From Drosophila miranda (Eukaryota > Arthropoda > Insecta > Diptera > Drosophilidae), in assembly GCF_003369915.1 (NCBI RefSeq), contig NC_046675.1:19964001-20028000 (forward strand): 64,000 nucleotides of DNA, read 5' to 3'. The notes beneath the pieces were generated by a model. It was given only the letters and a program-made list of their open reading frames with translations. It was not told the origin of the DNA and made no database searches. This document shows positions 12,299 through 23,941 of the stretch, one piece after another. Position numbers and translations under genes: made by a program. Every line of letters starts with the position of its first letter. The stretch's first letter is position 1.

Positions 12299-13086
12299 TT
12301 TTATACTCGATACTCAAAATGAGTAAGGGTGAAAATGGATGTGTGTAACGTCAAGAAGTAATCGTTTCCGACCCCATAAAGTAAATATATTCTTGATCAG
12401 CATCAAAAGCCGAGTCGATTGAGCCATGTCTGTGTGTCCGTCTCTCCGTCCGTCCGTCTGTCCATCCCTATAAGCGCCTAGCGCTCAAAGACTATAAGAG
12501 CTAGATCAACGACATTTTGTATCCAGACTTCCGTGATATGTCACTATTACTTCCACCCCCAAAAGGACGAAAATCTGCGGCATCCAAAAGGATACGAGAA
12601 AAACAAAAACGCAGAATCGTAGAAAATTACTTTATCTTATGGACTGCAGAATCTGAACTTTTCCTGATCGGCTTTGCCAATTGCTAAAAGTTGGAGCAGC
12701 CAAATTTGATATCCACACTTCTGTCATATTGAACCTTCGCAAGTGTATTTCAAAATTTCGCTTCACCCCTTTCCGCCTTCACAAAGGACGAAAATCTGTG
12801 GCATCCACAATATTGCAGGTAATGAAGAGAACTAAAAACGCGCAATCATAAAGAATGACCATCTCTACCAGATTGCCGAATATGGATCAGATCAGATTAT
12901 TTGTATAGCCAAAAGGAATAAATCAATTTGCAGTGGCTACGCAGCGCCCGACGACACGTTCAGACACGTTTTCTGTCTCTAACTCACGTACTCTTTTTCG
13001 CTCAATGTAGCCATGTATCGCTTTATGTATCGGGTATAAATGTTGAGTTGCGGTCGAAGCAGCAGCTCACAACGTTCCCCCCCGTT
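12299..13086 (+). repeat. DINE-1-like Helentron, copy C (both ends)
   Basis: It begins with the palindrome ATACTCAAAATGAG and the TCTTGATCAGCATCAAAAGC segment and ends with AGCAGCTCACAACGTTCCCC. Several degenerate internal units of the form GACGAAAATCTGYGGCATCC occur, as in the other copies. Confidence 0.8.
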
Positions 13087-13119
13087 TCTAATGTTTTTTC
13101 AGAGGTTGTGCTTCTTAAT

Positions 13120-14230
13120 CATTGTTCTAAAATGGTGCAGCAACTCTTGTCACTTTGTGTTGACGATGATAATCCGCTAAACGCTTGTATGCGCCAATCT
13201 GCAAGACACCTCTCCACAGCTGACAGATGGCGGGCTACTTGGGAAGTTGCATTTACTGGGCATCTGGTAAAATGTACATTACCCGATTTACAGATGTAGC
13301 CTGTAAGTAGTGTTTGATGCGGTTTATGATTAAGATGCCTGTCCCACCGTGTGCTTTTTCATCCGAATGATCTGTTCCATATAATGGATGTGTTTGCCGT
13401 ATAGGAATCATGTTAGCCCAAGTTTATGCTGTGAAACGACTCTGGCATTCTACAGAGATGCATGAGATTTTGTATGTCTATCATACTTTGCTACAGAGTA
13501 AATATCATTGCTTCAATAGGGCTTTGTGGCTGATCTGGGGGCTGCTGAGAGTTTACCATATTCGGCTGGGTTGGCTTTTCTAGTCATTTTTTTAAAACAC
13601 TAAAAAAAAGCTATCTATATGGTGTTTGGGGGATCAAAAACCTAGCCGCTTTTGCTAAGATTAGTTCAGGTGTGATTTTGGATCATACAAATTCGTTGGG
13701 TCTATTGTGAGAGCGTGCCGCTATTACTCGGGGAACTCCTTGGAAACTGGACAGCCTCTATAGTTCCCTGTGAGGTATCCTCCACAGCTTCCACATTTCT
13801 GCAGTCTGACCCTAGAGTACGTAAGTCCTGTTATGCCCATATTCCTGGCAATTTGTGCATTGCCCTGGACTATGGCGTTTATGCGTTTCTTCTAAACTAA
13901 TTCTGGGGTGCTACAGGAAGTGCAGTTTGTAGATTGAGTGTACTTCGTTTTGCTTTAAAGTTCATATGTATGTCTGGCTCGAGCTCGACCATGAAAAGTG
14001 GTTTTGGCTTTTTGCTTCTGTTAATAATATTTTTTACTGTCTTGGCTACAAAGCCTTTTTCCCTTAGCGCATCTGTGATTTCAAATATTTTAACGTCTTC
14101 GGACAAAATTAAAAGCTTTCGCACTAAGTTGGTGTTATGGATCAGTAACGATATCAGTGGTACCAATGAAATGAAGTGAAAATGATAGTGAAGCAATTGG
14201 AAATATTAACTGTTATTTTGCACAAGTGGG
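13120..14230 (-). pseudogene. jockey-clade ORF1 (gag) remnant
   Basis: The minus strand from about 14160 to 13900 encodes a gag core of the jockey/TART type: SEDVKIFEITDALREKGF, then KPKPLFMVELEPDIH. Further downstream, in shifted frames, come zinc-knuckle pieces CTNCQEYGHNRTY and CGSCGGYLTGNYRGCPV near 13730-13830. At least two frameshifts separate them, so it is not functional. The segment 13120-13560 is in the place of the ORF1 end but I recognise nothing in it. Confidence 0.65.
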
Positions 14231-15425
14231 CCCTACTAGCTACTACGAAACAAGGTACAATATCCATTTTAGTAATAAATACAAATTAAATAAATATTGC
14301 TTTTTTCTATGTTGCAAGACAAATTTGTAGATATGCGCGGTCTTCTTTGCCCATCCCACCGTAACAACATAAACTGAGATAAAACTAATAGTTATATGCA
14401 GAGCACCAAGGACTTCAGACTGATGTATAATATTTATTGTATAAGTTGCATAAATCATATGTATACTGAGCACCGCGAAACGTGCACTGAGACTTATGTA
14501 CATATGTATGTAAGTTACGATTTGTTGCAAAGTTGCAAGCGTGCCAATAAAGGACTTAGGGAACAAGTTTTCGGAAGCCGGAATAAAACTAGCTCTATCC
14601 CTTAAGGGATATTGTAAGATTTTTTCGAACCGTGATCGGAACACCTACAAGCCGTATTTGTTTTTAAGTACTTGGTAATAACATACATACAATAGTATAT
14701 CATAATCTTACAAATAAATCAACCCTTAAAGTGTATAGAATATTTACATAAAATCTGTGTACAATCGCTAGTTACATAACAGCTCTTTGGATAGCAATTA
14801 AATAGCTCTGGAGGATGAAATCCGACTAATTTAACTATGTATGTGAAAACGATATACATACTTTTACTTAATTAGTACTTCTACATTGCATGTAAACCGT
14901 TATTTATACAGTGAAAGACAAACTCTTGCCTTGCAATGTTCGGACATTTATTCCACATTACACAAAAAAACGGTCACCAAAAACAGTACTAGTTACCAAA
15001 TGATGTAAAATACCTTTTTATATATTTAACACAAAAATGTACTGGAAATTTATATGTTCGACAAATTGAACTGTGATACATATGTATGCATCTGAATGTT
15101 ACTTTGTACATTGCATTTTCTAACATATTAAAATAAAGAAAAAAACTCTTGAAACAGTTGTGTTCTTATAAAACAACGTTAAATCGATTGTCTTTTAAAA
15201 CTGGGTGTAGGATTCACTTGGAAACCTCACAGCTCTCTTCCAGTCCAAAAATGACGACTGGAAGGATGCCTGGACGAAAAATTCCTCCCTGAACTTTTTT
15301 AGAATACAGTATAATACCAACAAAAATATACTAAATTTTTATTTACAATTTGAAATATTGTAATTTATTAAATGTAGAATTTCTTATGAAAAGAGAAGGG
15401 AAAAAGAAGAACGAATTTAAATTAA
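14231..15425. other. AT-rich stretch without a gene
   Basis: Frames are short and lack recognisable motifs on both strands. No partner elsewhere in the window was found by eye. Confidence 0.4.
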
Positions 15426-16327
15426 ACGAGGGGGAACGTTGTGAGTTGAGGTGGACACCGCAACTCTACAGGTATACCCGATACTTAGTCATCTGATAGA
15501 TATGATCATTATCTATGATTCTACGTTTTTAGTTTTCTCGTATCCTCAATATTGTGGATGCAACAGTTTTTCGTCTTTTGTGGGGGCGGACGGGGGTGGG
15601 GCGAAATTTTGAGATATACGTTTTATAGTGAGCGTTAATAGTCTCTGAGATTTGTGGATGCCCCAGATTTTCGTCCTTTGCGGGGGCGGAAGGGGGTGTG
15701 GCGAAATTTGGACACGAAACGGTCAAGGTCCGATATCACAGGAGTGTGGATACCAAATTTGGTTGCTCTGGCTCTTATAGGTTCTGAGATCCTTGAACTC
15801 ATATTTTGCAATTGACAAAACCGACCATGAAACCTGTGTGTTAGAGCGAGAAAGAATGAAATTGTTTTCTTGATTCTGGCTATAATAATTATACGATCTG
15901 GTAGAGATTTTACACTCTAAAAGATATGGTCATCCTCTACGATTCTGCGTTTTTGGTTTTATCGTATCTTTAAAAATGTGGATGCCACAGATTTTCGTCC
16001 TTTGTGGGAGCGGAAGTGGGCGGGGAGAAGTTTTGAAATATTTTTGTAGCAGTGACATATCACAGAAGTCTGGATCCAAAACATCGTTGCTCCATCTCTT
16101 ATAGTCTTTGAGCACTAGGCGCTGAAGGGGACGGACAGACGGACGGACGGACAGACGGACAGACGGACAGACAGACAGACAGACAGGGCTCAATCGACTC
16201 GGCTATTGATGCTGATCACGAATATATATACTTTATGAGGTCGGAAACGATTCCTTCTGGACATGACTCTATCCATTTTCACCACAAATATAATACACTC
16301 CTATACTCATTTTGAATATCGGGTATA
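15426..16327 (-). repeat. DINE-1-like Helentron, copy D (both ends)
   Basis: Left end is the C-rich terminus in reverse (CGAGGGGGAACGTTGTGAG), right end the AATATCGGGTATA terminus. A (GGACGGACAGAC)n simple repeat occupies about 16130-16186. It is colinear with copies C, G and H. Confidence 0.85.
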
Positions 16328-16406
16328 AAAAAAACACAAAAAAAAAACACATTTATATTTTTGTTGTATTGTTGTATTTATGATATCTCTCTAATACATA
16401 AATCTG

Positions 16407-16477
16407 TTTTGGGTCGTCGTCGTTGCCCGAAATTTTACTTTCTCGTGAGTAAAATATCGGGCGACGACGACGCAAAA
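16407..16477. other. near-perfect hairpin with GTC/GAC trinucleotide arms
   Basis: The arm 16413-16439 (GTCGTCGTCG, then TTGCCCGA, then AATTTTACT) is the reverse complement of 16448-16471 except for a two-base bulge and one mismatch, with a loop of about 8 bases. Outside the arms, TTTTGG on the left and CAAAAT on the right extend the pairing slightly. It lies just after a Helentron and is GC-rich within AT-rich sequence. I do not know its role; it could be a miniature palindromic repeat. Confidence 0.85.
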
Positions 16478-16529
16478 TATTTTTTTTAGAATAGAGAGAA
16501 ACTTTTTCCACGTATACAAAGCAAAACAT

Positions 16530-16760
16530 AATTTTTCCGATTTCCTTTTGAAATCACATAAATTGGGGCTCCCGTTTACACATTCCGCAAGATTTATTCG
16601 TTGTCAAAACGAAAGGAAAAGTGAACGGCTTTCTATGCAACAAAACGAACCTAAATTGCAAAAGGAAGAAAATATATGTTTTATTTGATGCATAAACATA
16701 ATCTTGACATCTGTTATCACCTAATAACTTGTGCGTTCTTCACTTCATAATGAATATTTT
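16530..16760. repeat. dispersed repeat shared with 39545-39720
   Basis: Both regions have, in the same order and strand, a TTTTCCGATTT segment, CACATAAATTG, TGCTCCC or GGCTCCC, a run of AAAACGAAA, AACGGC near a CAACAAA, and AACTTGTGC. The 39-kb copy sits beside the likely LTR of a BEL/Pao remnant. The family is not identified. Confidence 0.5.
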
Positions 16761-17160
16761 AACCCAATCTCAAATTTGGCTCGGAAAAAATTGTCCTGTT
16801 AAACGACAATTTTCGGTTTTGTGCAAACAGCTGACGCACTTCGATTTGGTTATCGGAACGTTAGCAAGAAATATATATTTGCGCATAACTGCACAAATAT
16901 GCATGTAACATGCGTTTAACAAAACATGTGAGTGAGCACAGCTGTTTCCCGGCCCACTTAATTCGGCCTTCAAAATGTAAGTGCAGCAATTTAACTTTTT
17001 ATTTTAAAATTACCACTTTGTTCTTTATATCCTAGGAGAGCATAAAGTATCTTTCTCCAAAATCAATTGAAAAAATGAAAGGCATTTTAATCATGCAGTA
17101 TTTTTACAAACCAGCCAGGTCAGCTATTTCTGTTTGCCAGAAACGATGAAAAAATAAACA

Positions 17161-17168
17161 TATCGATA
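17161..17168. promoter_or_regulatory. DRE motif (TATCGATA) upstream of Vps11
   Basis: A perfect copy of the 8-base palindrome bound by DREF at many Drosophila housekeeping promoters, about 420 bases before the Vps11 start codon. Position and motif fit a broadly expressed gene; function is inferred. Confidence 0.45.
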
Positions 17169-17265
17169 GCAAAAATATGTGAAAACTTGAGCACTGTTAA
17201 ACGAAACTTTTTGGCCGAAAACGTAATCCGCAAGTAAGTGAAAAACGGAGCCTGCGTGATATATC

Positions 17266-17372
17266 ACCTATGATATATATACATATACGTATATACATAT
17301 ACATATATACCTACATATATACCTATGGCATATGCATTTAAAAACAGTATATACAATATACATATATAAATT
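17266..17372. repeat. ATATAC/TATATG simple repeat
   Basis: Alternating TATATACATATAC-type units upstream of Vps11. Similar ATACATATGTA tracts recur near 25590, 32600-33090, 41690 and 53810. Confidence 0.8.
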
Positions 17373-17579
17373 GATATACAAATTTGCATTGTTCGAAAAC
17401 GGGAACACCAATATTTTCGTTGCTCTTTAGTGGTGGGTAAATATAATCCGGTGCAACACATCGAGGAATACCCTCTATATTGTTATAATTTTGATGTAAT
17501 TAAATATTTTTGAGCAAAAAATCCGGTCATACTCTTGTTGCTGTATATGCAGTATGTATAAGTTTTCAGTCATACTAAG

Positions 17580-20153
17580 ATGAATACTACAGTTTTAGAA
17601 TGGAAAAAAGTCAACTTTTTTGATATTGTTGGATTGCCTTATGTAAAATTCCCGAATATTGAGGAAATTACGTGTCACTGTTTCAATCTGACCAAATCTG
17701 ATGCTGGTGAAAGTAATAATACTCTAGTGCTCTGTGACAAAAATGGACAACTACATGTTTATTTTCCTAACTGGGAGTGCATATCCTTTAAAAGTCAACA
17801 TTGCCAGCGCCACATCAGGCAATGTGCACTGACGTCTAATAATTTACTAGCAACTGTCACACAAGATGCAACATTTGTAGTACACATAGATATATACGAT
17901 TTAAAAAAGTTGACAAAAAAACAAGGAGCTCCACTGATTGCATCCGCAACTATTAATACAACAAGTCCTACCACATGCATCAATGCAGTCATTGAGGATA
18001 AAATACTGATATTAGCCTTAGGCTTTGAGAATGGGGACATTCTGTTGCATTATGGAAAAATGAACAGATTTATTTTGACAAATAGTCGCCGCCACTCAAT
18101 ATCTGCACACGCAATTAATGGAATACATTTCGACATCAGACGTCAAAGCACGGATAAACAAACTACATATATGTTTGTGACATGTTTTGATGGCGTGTTT
18201 TGCTTTACAATCAAAGAAAAAGGCGCCATTGATCAAAAATATATACTGGATAATAATAAACATGCTTACAATCATTGTTGTACGATGCGCAAAGCAAGTA
18301 ATGCAGAATTAGATGATTCTATGTTAGTAGTAGGGCGAGAAGATGCTATATACTGCTACACTCGTGACGGAAGGGGCCCTTGCTATGCCATTGAAGGGGA
18401 AAAAAAATGTTTGGATTGGGTAGGCCATTATCTCATCGTTGTAGTCCAAAGTCCAAAAAGTTTTTTTTCGGATAAGACGAAGGTGACTCTAATTGTAGTG
18501 GATACTGAAAACAAAATTATTGTTTTTTCTAAACAACTTGAAGATTTTCTTTTTACTATCAGCGAAAACGAAGTATGTTACATTATCACTAATACTGAAG
18601 ATAGGGATAACTCTTGTACAAACATATTCAAATTACAGCAGTACAATACGAATACAAAAATTCGACTTCTAATTGAACAAAGTATGTACAATATTGCTCT
18701 GCAATTGTTATCAAGAGAAGCCCTTGTTTCTTCATATGATACTGCTTGCGTGCGGTTTCAATACGGAAATCATTTAGTACTTAAGGGCGACATAAGTAGA
18801 GCAGTCATAGAATATACTAAAACAATTGGCTTTATTAAACCCTATGATGTGATTTCCAAACTACTGTTTTCCAGGTACACTGAATATCTAAAAGAATATG
18901 TATATGAACTTTTAAAAAGTAATCATTCTAAAAACAAGCACCTAAAACTTTTTAAATTACTTGATGAGAAAAAGTGTAACCCGAAGAATGATTTCAATCC
19001 TGGCAATAATGTTTTTTTCAATACCACGGGTAATGTTTATCTGGATACGCTTTTAGATAAACCAAGCAGTAATTTAAATTCTGCAAATGGAACTCAATCC
19101 AAAAGTTTTGAAGGCAATGAAATTTTACATTTCCATTTAGAATATGGACCAGAATCACTAATGAAAAACCCAGAAACTTATTTAAAGATTGTCAAATCGG
19201 TAATTATTGGAAACACGACAAAAAACATTCTTTGTTTTTTTTCCATTTTGTCGGAATATAACGAGTTTTGCGCCAACTTATTATCAGAAATAATTGGGAG
19301 TTACCCCACATGTGATGAGCAATTATATGATTATTTACTAATTCTGTATCTTGGACTTTGGCGTGATAAAAAAATAACCACCGGTTTTGTTTTAGATTTT
19401 TTGAATAATGGTCGCCTACGTCTTGAAAAAGTTTTAATTATATGTCGACTCTATATATTTTTGAATGGGATTAAACAATTTCATAAAAATCTGAATAACG
19501 CAGATATAGTAACCGATGGAGGATCGGACAAATGCGTACACAGTCTTATTAAGAGTTATCCAGATCTTAATTACGTCTTTGAACTGAAGACAAGCTCATT
19601 ATTAATGATTTTAAATAGTGGATTCCGAAATAATTCGATACATGCATTGCAACTTAAACCTTTTATTAGGGAAAGGATAGTCCAAAATATTTTGGACTCA
19701 AGAAACGAATTGCAAACTATTGAAAATTTAAATAAAAAAATTAAAAAAGCAGATTTTACGCTTTCTCTTTATACAAATAATCCAATAGAATTTCGCAATA
19801 GTTCATGTGATATCTGTCGCCAATCGCTAAATATGCAATCTGTCTATTTCCTTTGTCAACATTCTTTCCATAAACAATGTCTTATCTACAATAAGTTGAG
19901 ACGTGGGGAAGAAGCAATATGTGTTGCTTGCAGTGGCGAAATTAATTACTCTCCCGACCAAAATGTTTATTTAGAGTCAACAGACACCATTACAGTGATT
20001 TCAAAGGTAATTTCTATGGGGATTGTAGAAATAGCAACCAATAGCGGATTCTCCAGAAATATTACTCCAATAAAAGAGCCCTATGAAATCAAAAGTACAA
20101 CCTCGAGAAATCCCTTTAGTTTAAATGTTAATATTTCCGAAGGCATATCTTAG
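17580..20153 (+). CDS. Vps11: Vps11, HOPS/CORVET tethering complex subunit
   Basis: The 857-residue intactly open frame matches Vps11, a core subunit of the class C Vps complexes (HOPS and CORVET) that tether endosomes, autophagosomes and lysosomes before fusion. The N-terminal half is a WD40-like propeller; family landmarks include YTRDGRGPCYAIEGEK near residue 260 and the VRFQYGNHLVLKGDISRAV helical-repeat segment near residue 390. The C-terminus has a RING-H2 finger from about residue 742: CDIC, then CQHSFHKQC, then CVAC. This RING is required for complex assembly in the family. Length is close to the usual 830-940 residues. There is no intron within the coding region. The start was chosen as the first ATG giving MNTTVLEWKKVNFF, which aligns with the usual N-terminus. 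A polyadenylation signal follows 50 bases after the stop. No disabling change seen. Confidence 0.93.
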   Translation: MNTTVLEWKKVNFFDIVGLPYVKFPNIEEITCHCFNLTKSDAGESNNTLVLCDKNGQLHVYFPNWECISFKSQHCQRHIRQCALTSNNLLATVTQDATFVVHIDIYDLKKLTKKQGAPLIASATINTTSPTTCINAVIEDKILILALGFENGDILLHYGKMNRFILTNSRRHSISAHAINGIHFDIRRQSTDKQTTYMFVTCFDGVFCFTIKEKGAIDQKYILDNNKHAYNHCCTMRKASNAELDDSMLVVGREDAIYCYTRDGRGPCYAIEGEKKCLDWVGHYLIVVVQSPKSFFSDKTKVTLIVVDTENKIIVFSKQLEDFLFTISENEVCYIITNTEDRDNSCTNIFKLQQYNTNTKIRLLIEQSMYNIALQLLSREALVSSYDTACVRFQYGNHLVLKGDISRAVIEYTKTIGFIKPYDVISKLLFSRYTEYLKEYVYELLKSNHSKNKHLKLFKLLDEKKCNPKNDFNPGNNVFFNTTGNVYLDTLLDKPSSNLNSANGTQSKSFEGNEILHFHLEYGPESLMKNPETYLKIVKSVIIGNTTKNILCFFSILSEYNEFCANLLSEIIGSYPTCDEQLYDYLLILYLGLWRDKKITTGFVLDFLNNGRLRLEKVLIICRLYIFLNGIKQFHKNLNNADIVTDGGSDKCVHSLIKSYPDLNYVFELKTSSLLMILNSGFRNNSIHALQLKPFIRERIVQNILDSRNELQTIENLNKKIKKADFTLSLYTNNPIEFRNSSCDICRQSLNMQSVYFLCQHSFHKQCLIYNKLRRGEEAICVACSGEINYSPDQNVYLESTDTITVISKVISMGIVEIATNSGFSRNITPIKEPYEIKSTTSRNPFSLNVNISEGIS

Positions 20154-20203
20154 AATCACTTTACCTATACGAATATTCTAATCATTTTATGTACCCTTAG
20201 AAA

Positions 20204-20213
20204 AATAAATAAA
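20204..20213 (+). terminator. polyadenylation signal of Vps11
   Basis: Overlapping AATAAATAAA about 50 bases after the Vps11 stop codon, followed by T-rich sequence. Confidence 0.7.
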
Positions 20214-20302
20214 TGTATTTTTTCAATATCTAACTTATTTTTTAGTTCAACCTCTGAAAAAACAGTACAAACAAGATTTATAAAGACCCAAATCTATCAA
20301 AC

Positions 20303-20585
20303 GCGAGGGGAAAGTAATGAGTTGCTGCTGAGACCGCAACCGATGGCTCAGTATGCCAGTATGGCTCTCCTCCGCCAGACGGCGCTAGCATTAAACGACA
20401 CGACAAAGAGTGCATGAGAGAGAGAGACTTAGTCGAAACGTGTCGTCGGGCGCTACGTAGCCACGGCAAATTTAGTTGTTACTTTTGGCTATAATAATGA
20501 TATGGTCATTCTTTATAATTGTACGTTTTAAGTTTTCTCGTATCTTCAAAAAGGTATATGCCACAGATTTTCGTCCTTTGTGGGT
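20303..20585 (-). repeat. DINE-1-like Helentron, copy E (3' part)
   Basis: The C-rich terminus in reverse (GCGAGGGGAAAGTAATGAG) starts the copy and the CAGATTTTCGTCCTTTGTGGG unit ends it. It stops abruptly where a jockey RT fragment begins. Confidence 0.75.
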
Positions 20586-21790
20586 CTGGTTGGTCCAAAG
20601 TTACGCCTTCAAATTAGGGGCCTTCAATTCTATGGGTGGGGTTTTGTCTATGAGCGCTTTCAGGGTGAAGCATGGGTTACTGGTCTTCAGTGGGTTGACT
20701 TTTAGATTCCATCTCTTGCACCAAGCTGCCAAAGAGTGGAGGTACTCCTGGAGTCCATCTGCTGCTTCAAGGCGGCATTTAGAGCTGTAGAGAAGTGCTA
20801 TATCGTCCGCGTAAGTAGCAAGTAGAGCCTTACGGGGAACCTACATATGGTGCTCGCTTGGGGCGGGTAGATCTGCGGTATAAATAGAGTAGAACAGCGG
20901 GCCAAGGACGCTGCCCTGTGGAACTCCAGCTCTCATTTGGCAAGGGGTTGAATAGGTGTTCTTGCACCTGACCATAAACTGACGTCCTTCCAAGTATGAT
21001 CGTAGGACTCCGTAGTATGGTGCTGGGAAGAGTTTTTTAATTTTACTCAGTAGGCCGATATGCCAAACTCTATCGAATGCTTGCTGCATATCAATGAAGA
21101 CTGCATTGCATTATTCTAGATTATCGAAGGCCTGTAGGATGTGCCTTACCAATCTATGGACTTGCTCCACTGTGCCGTGTCCCTCCCGAAAGCCAAACTG
21201 ATGATTCGGCAAGATACGGCATTCCTTGATGATCCCACCAAGATGATTGGCAAGAAGCCTTTCCCAGACCTTAGATAAGGAAGACAAGAGACTTATGGGC
21301 CGTTACGATTCAGGGTCATCCTCCGGTTTTCCAGGCTTATGGATCATCAGGATTGTTGCTATCTTCCACTGCTTGGGGAAGAACTGCATCCTTAACATGG
21401 CGTTAAAAATGAGCGCTATGTAGAGTATCGCCCGTGTAGGTAATGCCTTCAGTGTGGAATTGCACACTCTGTCAATGCCAGGAGCCTTCTTCCTCGGTAG
21501 GGACTTGATGACTTCTACAATCTCCTCAACCCTGACTGGTTTAATGGGTAAGGCCATTTGTAGAGGTGCTTGCAGACTATCTTGGGTCTCTCTGAACTGT
21601 GCCTCCGTGGCGAATTGGTAATGGCTGAACCTGTCCTCTAAATGATGTGCAAACGAATTGGCCTGCTCTTCTTCGTTTCTGGCAAGATCGCCGTTGGGAC
21701 ACCGGATATGAACCTGTCTTAACGGTTGTCTCTTAAGAGATTTAGTGGTCTTCCAAAGCGGTGCTGGTAGGTGTTTGTATGCTTTTTTCG
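20586..21790 (-). pseudogene. jockey-clade reverse transcriptase remnant
   Basis: On the minus strand, in order: RT block 1 (KSLPRKKAPGIDRVCN near 21480), a second block (PKQWKIATILMIHKPGKPED near 21340), AFDRVWHIGLLSKI near 21060, the MRAGVPQGSVLGPLFYSIYT motif near 20920, and a degenerate YADDIALLYS near 20800. An in-frame stop near 21300 and a frame change near 21100-20840 break it. The endonuclease part is only partly traceable above 21600. Confidence 0.75.
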
Positions 21791-22062
21791 TTTTCAGAGA
21801 TCTGATGCTGATGCTAATTTCTGTTTTCTGTCGTGCCTCTAGTATATTTGAATGTATGGGTGCACACGCATTCTTACGTGCTTTGCGTGTGTGTGTTCTA
21901 GTATTGCTGGCCGCTAGAACTTAAATTTAAGTTTGGTTCTTGTTTTGGGTCTTTTGATGAACTAACCTACCGCCACAAAATAAATGAAGAATGGGCAGGG
22001 GGTGGGGGTATGGTACACTAGGGCGCGGGAAATAAAATAAAAGCTGTTATTTGTTTGATTTG
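21790..22062 (+). repeat. BEL/Pao LTR-like fragment
   Basis: It is the inverted copy of about 3497-3775 and is followed immediately by a BEL/Pao gag frame. The junction at 22062 lacks a leader and primer site, so internal deletion probably joined LTR to gag. Confidence 0.55.
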
Positions 22063-23815
22063 CCCAGTCTTCCCCAAATCCGTACCGAGTCAGCAGCTGC
22101 GCTAAAAGAGCTCCAGAGGGCTGTCCACAAGTGCCTCACGACACTCAAATACTCCGAGGTCTTCACAGACAGCGCTTTCGCTGACGGAGTGTTAGTGTAC
22201 CTCAATTCCGCTAAGCTGCCAAAGACGACCGTAAAGCTTTGGCGGCAATCCGTGACGCATAAGTCCGAAATTCGCACCTGGCACGCCATGGACAAGTTCC
22301 TGGCGGAGCGGTACCTGTCTCTCGAAGTGACCGAGGACGGCCATCCAGGCATGGAGACTCAGGCCCACTTCAGGGCGAGCATACCCACTTCAGACCATTC
22401 CAGAAGCAATCCGTTTCGGTCTCAAGGAAGTCCTTATCCTAGAAGTGCCCACTCGTTCGAGACCACAGTGAATCAAAACAGGAGCACTTGTGATCTCTGC
22501 TCCAAAGAGTATCATCCAATCCGTTTATGCCCTCACTTCCTTCAAATTCCAACTTATACAGGTAGAGGTCTCCGGCCTAAATAATGCCGTATCCGCTCAG
22601 TCAAAGAAGCTCTGCAGTTTTTCCATTCGCTCTCCGACTAAGCCGGGCTTACAACTAAATGCCAGAGCCTACGTTATTCCGGAATTGGCAGCAAATATTC
22701 CATCGCATCCGATCTCACTGATTCTTTAAAGACCTGCGGAACCTCTCATGGGCGGATCCGGCCTTTTATGAGAGTTCCTTCCGTCCATCCAGTTAAGTGG
22801 CTCACTGACCAGCATCTGTGGCTTTCTTCTCGGGCAGGAAACCATTTTCGGCTGGGTACTCACAGGTTCAGCGCCTCAGGTGATGAATCACATCTCATCG
22901 TTTTCGAGTCAAAGTTCCAGACGATCTATCAAACTGGTACAAGACTCAGGGTCTTTTTACGAAAGCAATTTCCTTCCAGCTCCCTCCGCAGAAGTTCTCG
23001 GACGGTCTCCTACGCTTGACCAAAGGGAATATTTTCAAAATATTCACTGTATGAAAGCTCAACGCTCCGTTCCGAATACAAGCCTGAACTTGAATGTGAA
23101 TCCGTCCTTAGATCAACACAGCGTCACCAGACCATGTAACCGGGCCTCAATTTCCAATGTCCTAAATGTGTCTCACACCCGTTCCAAGATCGGTAATAAT
23201 GTGTCTTCGACTCCTTTATTTCATCTTAGTTCTCCTCATCCAGACATGGCCCTACGGTCCCGCGCCAACCGCACCATGGAGAAACGACGTGCTCGGGAAA
23301 TTGGCTCCAACCATTGCCGAATCTGCCAAGGAGTCCATCCGCTACGGACCTGCCACCAATTTCTTCTCCTGAGCCCCGAGGAGAGACTCCGAGCTGTCCT
23401 TATCAACAAGTATTGCGGAAACTGCCTGGCTCACCAAGACTCCGGCAAGGATTGTCGCAATGGCGGGCTGTGTGGCAAGAACCACCACACGCTACTCCAC
23501 GTACGCCGCCCTCGTCGTCCCGCTCAGCCGCAACTGCACGGTCGCCATCTACATCGGCCCACTTCGAACAACACAGTCGTCTCCCCGTGAGCCGCCCCGC
23601 CGTAGGAACCACGGCGATGTCCATAGACTCCTTAAGCCCCGTTTTGCGCATCCGCACGCCGATTCGACCGTGGAGCGATACTGAGCCGACGTCCGTGTCA
23701 AGTCCAGAGCACTGTTTTTGGATGAACCGGGTCCGGGGCGTGCACCCAGCCATAGGCCACCGAATTATACTTGCAAACGGCCGATCTACCGCGATATCCG
23801 CCAAACAATAAACAC
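22063..23815 (+). pseudogene. BEL/Pao gag remnant
   Basis: The first frame (to 22584) shows the BEL/Pao gag middle (ALKELQRAVHKCLTTL; LPKTTVKLWRQSV) and a zinc knuckle CDLCSKEYHPIRLC. A second frame (22880-23590) carries two further clusters: CRICQGVHPLRTCHQFL, then CGNCLAHQ followed by CGKNHHTLLH. These are typical of BEL-family gag C-termini. Frames change near 22585 and 22880. A third shifted frame to 23811 resembles the gag-protease junction. No protease catalytic motif was found. Confidence 0.78.
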
Positions 23816-23941
23816 ACCTACATATACATACCACGACACACAACGGCTTTTCATTTGTTACGACGGCCACTAGGAGGTTTCACTGGATCATCAACTTCGT
23901 CGTTGGAGAATTGAGCAGCGATCCGCCCCACTACAAACAAA

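Noticed and set aside
16130..16186. Tandem GGACGGACAGAC units considered as a CRISPR-like or satellite array
   Set aside because: It is a simple microsatellite inside the Helentron family, present in shorter form in copies B, C, G and H, without spacers.
23403..23870. 155-residue minus-strand frame opposite the BEL gag
   Set aside because: The plus strand carries zinc-knuckle motifs typical of BEL gag; the minus frame is its shadow.
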